Source: Firmicutes bacterium UBA994
Lineage (GTDB): Bacteria; Bacillota; UBA994
Assembly (NCBI GenBank): GCA_002292025.1
Contig: DBBC01000089.1
Span: 1-11,195 of the forward strand
Direction of reading: 5' to 3'
Length of the DNA: 11,195 nt
A program made the translations under genes and the position numbers. The notes under the pieces are model-generated. The model searched no databases. It saw only the letters and a program-made list of their open reading frames with translations, and was not told the origin of the DNA. Shown here in pieces: positions 1-6,189 of the stretch; within the stretch, counting starts at the first letter, position 1; every line of letters begins with the position of its first letter.

Positions 1-13
1 CTTTTGCTTCACG

Positions 14-42
14 TTGCGCCTAAGGCGGCAAAGTGCTATACT
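14..42 (+). promoter_or_regulatory. Probable promoter of the DEAD-box helicase gene
   Basis: A TATACT -10 box at 37-42 is preceded by TGC, giving an extended -10. A weak -35 (TTGCGC, 3 of 6 to consensus) lies at 14-19 with a 17-base spacer. Transcription would start near 49-50, leaving a leader of about 42 bases. An interrupted inverted repeat (TTGCGCC, TAA, GGCGGCAA, with one bulged G) spans 14-31, from the -35 into the spacer, and could be an operator or chance. The call rests on consensus matching alone. Confidence 0.5.
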
Positions 43-91
43 GTCACAGGTTACAAAGACCAAACTCTAACACGCAAAGGAAGAAGAATAA

Positions 92-1522
92 TTGACCAGT
101 TTTAATGAACTAACACTTAGCCGCGAGGTCTTATTGGCGATTGCCGATATGGGCTTTGAGGAAATGACCCCCATTCAGGCTGCGGCGATACCGCTAGCGC
201 TTGCCGGACGCGATGTCTTGGGACAAGCCCAAACCGGCACCGGAAAAACAGCCGCTTTTGGCATACCGATGATGGAGCGTATCCGCATGGATGTCGAGCA
301 GGTGCAGGGGCTGGTGCTGGCGCCGACACGCGAACTAGCGATGCAGGTCGCCGAAGAACTAAACCGCCTTGGGGCTGTGAAGGGCGTACGCAGCTTGCCG
401 GTATACGGCGGGCAGGAAATAGATCGTCAGATTCGCGCGCTGAGAGCACGGCCACACATTGTGGTCGCCACCCCCGGCAGGTTGCTTGATCACCTGCGCC
501 GGAGGACGTTGCGCATTGGCCAAGTGAGCTTTGTCGTCTTGGATGAGGCCGACGAGATGCTGAACATGGGTTTTATTGAGGATATCGAGAGCATCTTGGC
601 AGAAACGCCTAGCGAGCGGCAGACTATGCTCTTTTCGGCAACGCTACCGCTACCCATTCAAAACTTAGCCATGAAGTTTATGCGCGACGCCGTTAAAGCG
701 ACGCTCCCCGTACGCGAGCTTACGGTGCCGACCATTGAGCAGCATTACATTGAAGTCAAGGAATCACAGAAGTTCGACGTCTTATGCCTGCTCTTAGATA
801 CAGCCAGTCCAGGTCTTTCCATTGTTTTCGGGCGCACCAAGCGACGCGTGGATGAAGTATCCGAGGCCCTAGCCAAGCGCGGGTACGCCGCCATGGGGAT
901 ACATGGCGACCTGACACAATCGCGCCGCGACCAAGTTATGCGTAAGTTTCGCGACGGTTCAATCGATGTTTTGGTGGCGACTGATGTGGCGGCGCGCGGC
1001 TTAGATATTGATGGCGTCACGCATATCTATAACTTTGACATCCCGCAAGACGCAGAAGGGTACGTACACCGCATCGGGCGCACGGGGAGAGCAGGACGTA
1101 CCGGCCAAGCCACGACGCTAGTTACGCCACGCGAATATGACTTGATGCGCCTCATCGAAAAAATGACGGGTCGCAAAGTGCATCGCCGTCCCAGCCCCAC
1201 CTTTAGCGAGGCCATTGAGGGGCAGCGCCGTCTCAGCATGGAGAAACTGCTACAGATAGTCGAAGAGGGCAACATCGAACATTACATGCGCGCAGCGGAG
1301 GCACTTTTGTCTAAAGCCGACCCTACCGCGCTGGTGGCAGCTGCTCTTAAGTTTATAACGAAGGAGCCGGACGCTACACCCGTGCGCCTGACCGAAGAAG
1401 CCCCGCTGCGCCGCCCGCGCACCGGGCCTAGGCCCCTTAGCAGGCCGCGCAGCGCCGCGAGTGGGCGTGACCGTCGTCACGGCGACCGTCACCCGCGGCA
1501 GGCTTGGGGGACGGGACGCTAG
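92..1522 (+). CDS. DEAD-box ATP-dependent RNA helicase (CshA/DeaD type)
   Basis: This is an ATP-dependent RNA-unwinding enzyme of superfamily 2. Such proteins act in the cytoplasm in ribosome assembly, mRNA decay and growth in the cold. All the core motifs are present in order: Q motif GFEEMTPIQ (21-29), Walker A AQTGTGKT (46-53), PTRELA (78-83), TPGR (127-130), DEAD (151-154), SAT (182-184), IVFGRTK (244-250), ATDVAARGLD (296-305) and HRIGRTGR (326-333). The start is TTG at 92, chosen because AAAGGAAG (76-83) sits 8 bases upstream and the Q-motif phenylalanine follows at residue 4. After the core, a helical stretch (about 375-425) leads to a Pro/Arg/Gly-rich basic tail (436-476). I see no RRM-like (DbpA) domain, which many longer clostridial homologues carry. 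The tail may bind RNA. walJ follows 13 bases later. The family is certain; the exact orthologue (CshA, CshB or DeaD) is not. Confidence 0.95.
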   Translation: MTSFNELTLSREVLLAIADMGFEEMTPIQAAAIPLALAGRDVLGQAQTGTGKTAAFGIPMMERIRMDVEQVQGLVLAPTRELAMQVAEELNRLGAVKGVRSLPVYGGQEIDRQIRALRARPHIVVATPGRLLDHLRRRTLRIGQVSFVVLDEADEMLNMGFIEDIESILAETPSERQTMLFSATLPLPIQNLAMKFMRDAVKATLPVRELTVPTIEQHYIEVKESQKFDVLCLLLDTASPGLSIVFGRTKRRVDEVSEALAKRGYAAMGIHGDLTQSRRDQVMRKFRDGSIDVLVATDVAARGLDIDGVTHIYNFDIPQDAEGYVHRIGRTGRAGRTGQATTLVTPREYDLMRLIEKMTGRKVHRRPSPTFSEAIEGQRRLSMEKLLQIVEEGNIEHYMRAAEALLSKADPTALVAAALKFITKEPDATPVRLTEEAPLRRPRTGPRPLSRPRSAASGRDRRHGDRHPRQAWGTGR

Positions 1523-1535
1523 AACCGGGACGCGC

Positions 1536-2390
1536 ATGAGGATTGTTTCGCTGGCCAGCTCAAGCACTTATGGCAACGCCTATTTAATTGGCTGGGGTTC
1601 TACATATGTATTAGTCGACTGCGGCGTGTCGCTGCGGCGCTTAGAACAAAGCCTGATAAGTCTTGGGGTATCCCCGCGCGTCCTCAGCGGTATTTTCGTG
1701 TCGCATGAACACAGCGACCATGTCAAAGCTTTGCAGCTAAAAACGCCCTTCTCGACGAAGTACAATATACCGGTGTACGCGCCGCGCGAGCTGCTAATGG
1801 CAGGCTTGGGCGGCCTTGGGGCATTGCCATGTCATGCACTCGTGTCAGGATCCACAGTACAGGTTGGGAGTCTTACCGTCAGCGCCTACGGCAAATCGCA
1901 TGACGCGGTACGTCCTCTGATGTTTCGCCTCACAGACCCGAACGGCACCGCTGTGGCCGTAGTCACAGACCTAGGCGAAGTTACGCAGGAAGTCTATCAT
2001 GGCGCGCACAACGCCGACTATCTAGTTTTTGAGAGTAACCATGACCGGCAAATGCAGCTGACCTCTGGTCGTCCACAAATGCTGATCCGCCGTATTCTCG
2101 GGCGCTTTGGGCATTTGTCTAACGATGAAGCCGGGGCAGCCTTGCGGGAGATAGTGGGGGAACGCACGCGGGGTGTCATGCTGGCCCATCTCAGTATGGA
2201 CTGCAACACCCCCGCGCAAGCGGTGAAAACAGTTACCCCTTACTTGCGCCGTGCGGGGTTTGGCGGTGTACTGGCTGTAGCGCAGGCGGGCGTGCCTACT
2301 ATTCTTTCAGCCGCGATGCCAACGGCGTGCCATCAGAGCTATACCGCGCTCGATGCGTTCGGGGAAAGTGCCGGCAATGCTGATACGTAA
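1536..2390 (+). CDS. walJ: Metallo-beta-lactamase-fold hydrolase, WalJ/YycJ family
   Basis: WalJ/YycJ proteins are metal-dependent phosphodiesterase-like enzymes of the metallo-beta-lactamase fold. They are linked to coordinating cell division or wall metabolism with DNA replication, and are often encoded beside walRK, which is not seen here. The metal-binding motif SHEHSDH lies at residues 56-62 (H57, H59, D61, H62). Family landmarks are ASSSTYGNAYLI near the N terminus, ESNHD, GHLSNDEAG, and an AHLS...CN.P segment near the C terminus. The frame is open from 1461, but ATG 1536 is chosen because family homology begins there (MRIVSLASSS) and the earlier stretch lies inside the helicase gene. 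The binding site is weak (GGGA, 1527-1530), so translation may be coupled to the helicase. The product is 284 residues, against about 264 in B. subtilis as I recall. The extra tail, about residue 258 onward, is encoded antisense to the end of pdxR. Confidence 0.88.
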   Translation: MRIVSLASSSTYGNAYLIGWGSTYVLVDCGVSLRRLEQSLISLGVSPRVLSGIFVSHEHSDHVKALQLKTPFSTKYNIPVYAPRELLMAGLGGLGALPCHALVSGSTVQVGSLTVSAYGKSHDAVRPLMFRLTDPNGTAVAVVTDLGEVTQEVYHGAHNADYLVFESNHDRQMQLTSGRPQMLIRRILGRFGHLSNDEAGAALREIVGERTRGVMLAHLSMDCNTPAQAVKTVTPYLRRAGFGGVLAVAQAGVPTILSAAMPTACHQSYTALDAFGESAGNADT

Positions 2391-3656
2391 GAAATTACGA
2401 TATTCCTGTCGTGCTACGGAAAAATCGTCACCCGGAGAAAACAGAACGCCTTGTGGTGCGGTGAGTTTAAGCAACTCGCTGGCTCGGGCACCTTTAGGCA
2501 AGCCTACCCAGCAGTTCATGCCCCCACGCAGGGGATGAAAGACAGCCGTGCCTTGCCAGTGGCGCTTCAGCGCATTGTACAGGACTTGAGCTCGCTCGCG
2601 GTAGATAGTTCTGAGCAGTGCTTGGTGGGTGTTCCAGTGACCACTGCGTAAATATAGGTCAAGCGCCCGCTGAGTAAGGCCGGAACTGCCGATGTCGACG
2701 GTCTGCTTGGCAGTGTTGACGCGCGGCATCAACTGCCCCGGCACAACTATAAAGCCAAGACGCAGCCCGGGCATAAACATTTTAGAGAAGCTTTTAACGA
2801 ACAGAACTCTATCCGGTGCTTCCTGCCACAGGAGGGGCGGCCTAGTTGACGTGTAATGCAACTCCGAGATATGGTCATCCTCAATAATGTAGAAATCCCG
2901 CTCCCGCGCCAACCGGACTAACTGCTTGCGGATGTCGGCACTGTACACGGCACCGGTCGGGTTATGGAAGTTAGGGATGGTGTAAATTAGGCGCGGTGCA
3001 TGGCGCAGCGCTTGCTGCAGCGGGGCCAATCTTAGCCCCGTCTGACCGAGAGGAACGCCCGCTATGCGCGCCCCCACGGCTTGAAAGGCTTGCAGTGCTC
3101 CGGGATAACAAGGGCTTTCTACCAGCGCCAGCGCGCCGGGGGCGAGCAGCAGTTGCGCTAAGAGAAAAATAGCCTGCTGCGCACCGGAGGTTATGTGAAC
3201 GTGGTCGGGATTTACCGTGAGCCCTTGTTGGGCAAGATAAGCGGCAATGCTATGCCTAAGGGGGCTGTAACCCTGCGGCTCCGGATAGGCGAAGGCCTGA
3301 CCGCGGTCTCTGTCGAACACTGTGTTGAAGGCAGCCTTAAACTCATCCACCGGGAAAAACTCAGGGGTGGGCGTGCCCGTGGTAAAGTCTATTTCGATTT
3401 GCTCTGCTTCTGCCGGTACAAGGGGGAATACGGTTTTTGGAGCAACGTACGTGCCGCTGCCTTCCCGGCAGTAAACTAAGCCTTCCCTGAGGAGTACGCG
3501 CAAAGCCGCTACTACCGTAGAAGGATTCAGGCCATGCTCGCGCGCAAGGGCGCGCACTGAAGGCAGCCTGGTATGCGCGGGGGCTGTGTCGGCGGCGCGC
3601 CTTAGGTGCTCAGCTAAAGACTGGTAGAGCGGCTGGTTAGCGCCTAAATGGGACAC
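2307..3656 (-). CDS. pdxR: PdxR: MocR/GntR-type regulator of PLP synthesis
   Basis: MocR-family regulators join a winged helix-turn-helix to a fold-type I aminotransferase domain that binds PLP. The DNA-binding part covers residues 8-72 (RLPSVRALAREHGLNPSTV, then EGLVYCREGSGTYV). The aminotransferase-like part follows from about 90. It has the PLP-binding lysine in SFSKMFMPGLRLG (K292), the NPTG motif (232-235), the acidic IIEDD ring contact (D260/D261) and the carboxylate-binding Arg in NFLRIS (R424), so cofactor binding should be intact. The start is GTG at 3656, eight bases after a perfect AGGAGG. It is divergent from pdxST, which identifies it as PdxR and not another MocR. Known PdxR proteins activate pdxST when PLP is low. 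Here the operator position hints at repression instead. The 449-residue length is normal. The 3' end overlaps walJ by 84 bases. Confidence 0.9.
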   Translation of the reverse strand: MSHLGANQPLYQSLAEHLRRAADTAPAHTRLPSVRALAREHGLNPSTVVAALRVLLREGLVYCREGSGTYVAPKTVFPLVPAEAEQIEIDFTTGTPTPEFFPVDEFKAAFNTVFDRDRGQAFAYPEPQGYSPLRHSIAAYLAQQGLTVNPDHVHITSGAQQAIFLLAQLLLAPGALALVESPCYPGALQAFQAVGARIAGVPLGQTGLRLAPLQQALRHAPRLIYTIPNFHNPTGAVYSADIRKQLVRLARERDFYIIEDDHISELHYTSTRPPLLWQEAPDRVLFVKSFSKMFMPGLRLGFIVVPGQLMPRVNTAKQTVDIGSSGLTQRALDLYLRSGHWNTHQALLRTIYRERAQVLYNALKRHWQGTAVFHPLRGGMNCWVGLPKGARASELLKLTAPQGVLFSPGDDFSVARQEYRNFLRISIAGTFPERIERGIALMARRWHRG

Positions 3657-3664
3657 TGCAAGTT

Positions 3665-3670
3665 CCTCCT
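3665..3670 (-). promoter_or_regulatory. Ribosome binding site of pdxR, sharing a base with the pdxS -35
   Basis: On the minus strand this reads AGGAGG, eight bases before the GTG start at 3656. It is what fixes that start. Base 3670 is also the first base of the pdxS -35 box on the other strand, so the pdxR leader and the pdxS promoter share sequence. Confidence 0.8.
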
Positions 3671-3697
3671 TGACATCTACGCGAGGACTACTATAAT
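3670..3697 (+). promoter_or_regulatory. Consensus sigma-A promoter for pdxST
   Basis: TTGACA (3670-3675) and TATAAT (3692-3697) both match consensus fully, with a 16-base spacer. Transcription should start near 3703-3705, giving a leader of about 68 bases before the pdxS ATG. Such a strong promoter with the operator in its leader fits control by repression. Confidence 0.8.
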
Positions 3698-3718
3698 TTT
3701 GACGACGGGGTAGGTCAT
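3690..3718 (-). promoter_or_regulatory. Probable pdxR promoter, overlapping the pdxST promoter
   Basis: Read on the minus strand, ATGACC (3718-3713, 4 of 6 to consensus) and TATAGT (3695-3690, 5 of 6) are separated by 17 bases. Transcription would start near 3683, with a leader of about 27 bases. Its -10 overlaps the pdxST -10 base for base on the opposite strand, so the two promoters are unlikely to be occupied together. Confidence 0.6.
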
Positions 3719-3741
3719 ACAGTTCTAACTGTATCGATACA
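3717..3741. promoter_or_regulatory. Candidate PdxR operator
   Basis: ATACAGTTCTAACTGTAT (3717-3734) is a perfect inverted repeat with 8-base arms around CT. A second perfect palindrome, TGTATCGATACA (3730-3741), shares its right arm. The word ATACA occurs at 3717, 3737 and 3746, so direct and inverted repeats coexist, as reported for PdxR binding regions in other species. The site covers about +14 to +38 of the pdxST transcript and touches the pdxR -35. PdxR as the binding protein is inferred from position. Confidence 0.7.
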
Positions 3742-3754
3742 CCGAATACATGTC

Positions 3755-3760
3755 AAGGAG
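3755..3760 (+). promoter_or_regulatory. Ribosome binding site that fixes the pdxS start
   Basis: AAGGAG lies 11 bases before ATG 3772 but only 2 bases before the in-frame GTG 3763. This supports ATG 3772, as does the family's usual N terminus, which resembles MxRTGTxRVKRG. Confidence 0.7.
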
Positions 3761-3771
3761 ATGTGCATCAA

Positions 3772-4638
3772 ATGCGAACAGGTCTAAACCGTGGGTTAGC
3801 GGAGATGCTCAAGGGCGGAGTAATTATGGACGTCGTGAACGCTGAGCACGCGCGCATTGCCGAGGAGGCGGGGGCAGTCGCCGTTATGGCGCTGGAGCGC
3901 GTCCCGGCCGATATTCGTAAACAAGGTGGGGTAGCGCGTATGAGCGACCCTGAACTCATCATTGCCATTAAGGAAGCGGTGAGTATCCCGGTTATGGCTA
4001 AGGTGCGGATTGGACATTTCGTGGAAGCACAGATTCTCGAAGCGTTGCGCATCGATTTTATTGATGAGAGCGAAGTTCTGACCATGGCTGACGAGCAGTT
4101 TCATATCGACAAGCATCGCTTCTCTATTCCTTTCGTATGCGGTGCGCGCAACTTAGGCGAAGCGCTGCGCCGTATCGGCGAGGGGGCAGCTATGGTGCGC
4201 ACTAAAGGCGAGGCAGGCACCGGCAATGTAGTAGAAGCTGTGCGCCACATGCGCGCGATACAAAGCGAGATTCGCCGGATAACGCTGGCTCCCGATGAAG
4301 AACTGATGACTATCGCCAAGGAACTCGGCGCACCTTTCCCCTTGGTGCAAGAAGTCAAGCAGCTAGGCGGCCTGCCTGTGGTAAACTTCGCCGCGGGCGG
4401 TCTTGCTACGCCGGCTGATGCCGCACTGATGATGCAGCTCGGGTGTGACGGTGTCTTCGTCGGTTCCGGGATATTTAAGTCGGCGGACCCCGCGCGCCGT
4501 GCGGCGGCCATTGTGCAAGCAACGGCGCATTTTAGGGACGCAGAGCGTTTAGCGCATATTTCACGCGGCTTAGGCGAAGCTATGCCGGGGCTAGAGATTT
4601 CTGGGCTGGCCGCTACTTACGCACAAAGGGGACACTAA
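3772..4638 (+). CDS. pdxS: PdxS: PLP synthase lyase subunit
   Basis: PdxS makes pyridoxal 5'-phosphate from ribose 5-phosphate, glyceraldehyde 3-phosphate and ammonia supplied by PdxT. It is a (beta/alpha)8 barrel that forms dodecamers in the cytoplasm. The catalytic residues are visible: D20 in GVIMDVVNAE, K77 in VMAKVRIGH (the lysine that binds ribose 5-phosphate) and K145 in RTKGEAGTGN. They match B. subtilis D24, K81 and K149 with a constant offset of four. LEALRIDFIDESEVLT and the phosphate-binding NFAAGGLATPADAALMM segment are also intact. With ATG 3772 the product is 288 residues, close to the usual 290-295. An in-frame GTG at 3763 would add three residues but is badly spaced from the ribosome binding site. 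It is the first gene of pdxS-pdxT-rnhA and its stop overlaps the pdxT start (TAATG). Confidence 0.97.
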   Translation: MRTGLNRGLAEMLKGGVIMDVVNAEHARIAEEAGAVAVMALERVPADIRKQGGVARMSDPELIIAIKEAVSIPVMAKVRIGHFVEAQILEALRIDFIDESEVLTMADEQFHIDKHRFSIPFVCGARNLGEALRRIGEGAAMVRTKGEAGTGNVVEAVRHMRAIQSEIRRITLAPDEELMTIAKELGAPFPLVQEVKQLGGLPVVNFAAGGLATPADAALMMQLGCDGVFVGSGIFKSADPARRAAAIVQATAHFRDAERLAHISRGLGEAMPGLEISGLAATYAQRGH

Positions 4639-5189
4639 TGCGGGTTGGTGTTTTAGCGCTACAGGGTGCGGTCAGAGAGCACCTGCGCGCTGTCCAAAGA
4701 CTGGGTCACACCGGTATAGAGGTGAGACTGCCGCACCATTTACATGGACTTGACGCTATTATTCTCCCCGGCGGAGAAAGCACGGCCATGCGGCGGTTGC
4801 TCGACAAGGCAGAACTTCTGCTTCCCCTACGGGAGTTTGTGCTACGCAAGCCTACCTTAGGGACATGTGCCGGGGCCATTCTGTTGGCAAAACGTCTCGA
4901 GCCTGCCGGAGAGGCCCCGGTGCTTGGGGTGCTTGATGTAACGGTGCAGCGCAACGCCTATGGGTCACAGATGGATAGCTTCACCGGCGCGGGTGATGTA
5001 GCGGGGGTATCGGATTTCCCCTTAGTCTTTATTCGTGCGCCGCGATTTACCGCGCTTGGACCGAACGTGAGCGCAGTAGCATTGTGGCAGAACCACATTG
5101 TCGGCGTTCGCGCGGGGCTACTCTGGGCGCTTGCGTTTCACCCTGAACTGACCGAGGACTTGCGCCTGCACGCAATGTTCCTGCGGTGA
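4638..5189 (+). CDS. pdxT: PdxT: glutaminase subunit of PLP synthase
   Basis: PdxT is a class I glutamine amidotransferase. It hydrolyses glutamine and channels ammonia to PdxS. The triad is C77 in the nucleophile elbow LGTCAGA, plus H168 and E170 in AFHPEL. Other family marks are the oxyanion-loop LPGGES (43-48) and RNAYGSQMDSF (105-115). Its 183 residues are slightly short of the typical 190-200, with no missing motif. The ATG at 4638 shares a base with the pdxS stop. AAAGGGG (4625-4631) gives a binding site, so translation is probably coupled and the subunits made in step. The end overlaps the rnhA start by four bases. Confidence 0.96.
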   Translation: MRVGVLALQGAVREHLRAVQRLGHTGIEVRLPHHLHGLDAIILPGGESTAMRRLLDKAELLLPLREFVLRKPTLGTCAGAILLAKRLEPAGEAPVLGVLDVTVQRNAYGSQMDSFTGAGDVAGVSDFPLVFIRAPRFTALGPNVSAVALWQNHIVGVRAGLLWALAFHPELTEDLRLHAMFLR

Positions 5190-5635
5190 AAGAAGTAGTC
5201 ATCTATACAGACGGAGCCTGTTCGGGCAACCCGGGCACTGGCGGATGGGGCGTTGTCCTAATCAGCGGCGAGAAGCGCAAAGAGCTCAGTGGCGCGGAAG
5301 CACGGACCACCAACAACAAAATGGAACTGCGAGCCGCGGTGGAGGCGCTATCCGCACTCAAGATGCCATGTGCTGTCACTCTCTACAGCGACAGCGCCTA
5401 TCTTATCAACGCCTTTCAGCAACACTGGCTGACCAAGTGGCAGCGTAACGGGTGGCAAACCAGCAAAAAGCAGCCGGTGGAAAATGCCGATCTCTGGCGA
5501 TTGTTGATTGCACTTAACGACAAACACCGCATCACATGGGTCAAGGTCAAGGGTCACGCCGGTAACAAAGAAAACGAGCGCTGCGACGCACTGGCGCGGG
5601 AAGCAATTTCCTTGTTGCAAAGCAGGTTCGCGTAG
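5186..5635 (+). CDS. rnhA: Ribonuclease HI
   Basis: Type 1 ribonuclease H cleaves the RNA strand of RNA-DNA hybrids, removing primers and R-loops. The DEDD active site is complete: D9 in YTDGACSGNPG, E47 in TTNNKMEL, D69 in YSDSAY and D134 in ERCDALA. The conserved histidine is H124 in VKGHAGN. A basic handle (about 84-100, KWQRNGW...KKQPVEN) resembles that of E. coli RNase HI. At 149 residues it is a compact single-domain enzyme, with no N-terminal hybrid-binding domain. GTG 5186 overlaps the pdxT stop as GTGA, implying translational coupling to pdxT. Because the gene rides on the pdxST transcript, its expression may follow vitamin B6 control unless an internal promoter exists; I see none. 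Confidence 0.96.
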   Translation: MKEVVIYTDGACSGNPGTGGWGVVLISGEKRKELSGAEARTTNNKMELRAAVEALSALKMPCAVTLYSDSAYLINAFQQHWLTKWQRNGWQTSKKQPVENADLWRLLIALNDKHRITWVKVKGHAGNKENERCDALAREAISLLQSRFA

Positions 5636-5691
5636 AGAGTGCGGCAGAAGCGCTAAGTAGTACTATCACATAGAAAAAGGAGTGAGTTACT

Positions 5692-6024
5692 ATGCCAAGG
5701 TTGCAGTTCTATGCATTGCCGTTGCCTGTAGTAATGGAAGTGAGCGAAGGGCTGGTGGATGAACTAGCCGCGCTGATGAGCGTTGCACGGGAGCACTTTG
5801 TCCTAGAACATATCGCCTCGACCTTTGTGTATGACGGCGTGGAGAAGGGGGGGTTCCCTTACGTAGAAGTGCACTGTTTTGACCGCGGCGAGGAAGTTTT
5901 CGATCGCACGGCGGAGGTAATTACGCGCCGTTTACAGGCGCTAGGCGTGGCGGGCGTAGATGTGGCCTTTCGTCTTTTGACGCGGCGTCACTACTACGAG
6001 AACGGTAAGCCCCTGTTCACGTAA
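5692..6024 (+). CDS. DUF1904 family protein, MIF/tautomerase-like
   Basis: This 110-residue protein matches the DUF1904 pattern I know from Firmicutes. It has an MPxL start, then a helix followed by FVLEHIASTFVYDG, PYVEVHCFDRG, the VDVAFRLL strand and a C-terminal HYYENGKPL. From memory, DUF1904 belongs to the MIF/tautomerase superfamily, whose members use an N-terminal proline as catalytic base. Here proline directly follows the start Met and should be exposed once Met is removed. No substrate is known and activity is not shown. AAAGGAG (5676-5682) lies nine bases before the ATG. A 56-base gap separates it from rnhA and shows no convincing promoter or terminator, so it may be the last gene of the pdx transcript, ending at the terminator at 6129-6161. 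Confidence 0.8.
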   Translation: MPRLQFYALPLPVVMEVSEGLVDELAALMSVAREHFVLEHIASTFVYDGVEKGGFPYVEVHCFDRGEEVFDRTAEVITRRLQALGVAGVDVAFRLLTRRHYYENGKPLFT

Positions 6025-6054
6025 GCCCTACCCAGAAAAAGAATTTGGTGCGAC

Positions 6055-6161
6055 TATAAGACAAAGCTACTTGCTTGCAGGTAAACCCGCTCTCCGGCGA
6101 GAATAGAGTGACCAATCAGATGGTCGCGACCCCGTTCTACGACCACGTAGGCGGGGTTTTT
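6055..6161 (+). promoter_or_regulatory. Structured leader with possible weak promoter before the M20 gene
   Basis: The 165-base gap 6025-6189 holds four successive hairpins: 6069-6084 (TACTTG/CAGGTA, loop CTTG), a small one at 6091-6102 (TCTC/GAGA), 6108-6127 (GTGACCA/TGGTCGC, loop ATCAGA) and the terminator at 6129-6161. A TATAAG box (6055-6060) with a poor -35 (CAGAAA, 6033-6038) could start a transcript near 6067, just before the first hairpin. AAACCCGC (6083-6090) could pair imperfectly with GCGGGGTTT of the terminator 3' arm, an alternative fold that would break the terminator. I do not recognise a known riboswitch class. It could equally be an ordinary end to the upstream operon. Confidence 0.4.
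6129..6161 (+). terminator. Rho-independent terminator
   Basis: A two-part stem, ACCCCG (6129-6134) with CGGGGT (6152-6157) and CTACG (6137-6141) with CGTAG (6146-6150), closes on an ACCA loop. A small internal bulge (TT opposite G) separates the parts. A run of five T (6157-6161) follows. It acts on the plus strand only. It ends the DUF1904 transcript, or acts as an attenuator, because the M20 ribosome binding site starts 14 bases later and leaves no room for another promoter. Confidence 0.85.
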
Positions 6162-6189
6162 GGCGACTTGGCACAAGGAGGCTGAAGGA

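Noticed and set aside
1461..1535. N-terminal extension of walJ from GTG 1461
   Set aside because: It lies inside the helicase gene, has no good ribosome binding site and has no similarity to WalJ starts. ATG 1536 begins at the family N terminus.
3763..3771. GTG 3763 as the pdxS start
   Set aside because: It is only two bases from the ribosome binding site. ATG 3772 is well spaced and fits the family N terminus.
4101..4511. 136-codon minus-strand open frame inside pdxS
   Set aside because: It is antisense to a fully intact pdxS, with low-complexity Ser/Ala/Arg content and no recognisable domain.
5636..5691. Promoter for the DUF1904 gene in the gap after rnhA
   Set aside because: The best -10 (TACTAT, 5661-5666) is weak and has no -35 at a usable distance.
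6069..6161. Known riboswitch or T-box leader
   Set aside because: I saw no T-box sequence, guanidine, c-di-GMP, glycine, SAM or lysine riboswitch core. Only generic hairpins and a terminator are supported.
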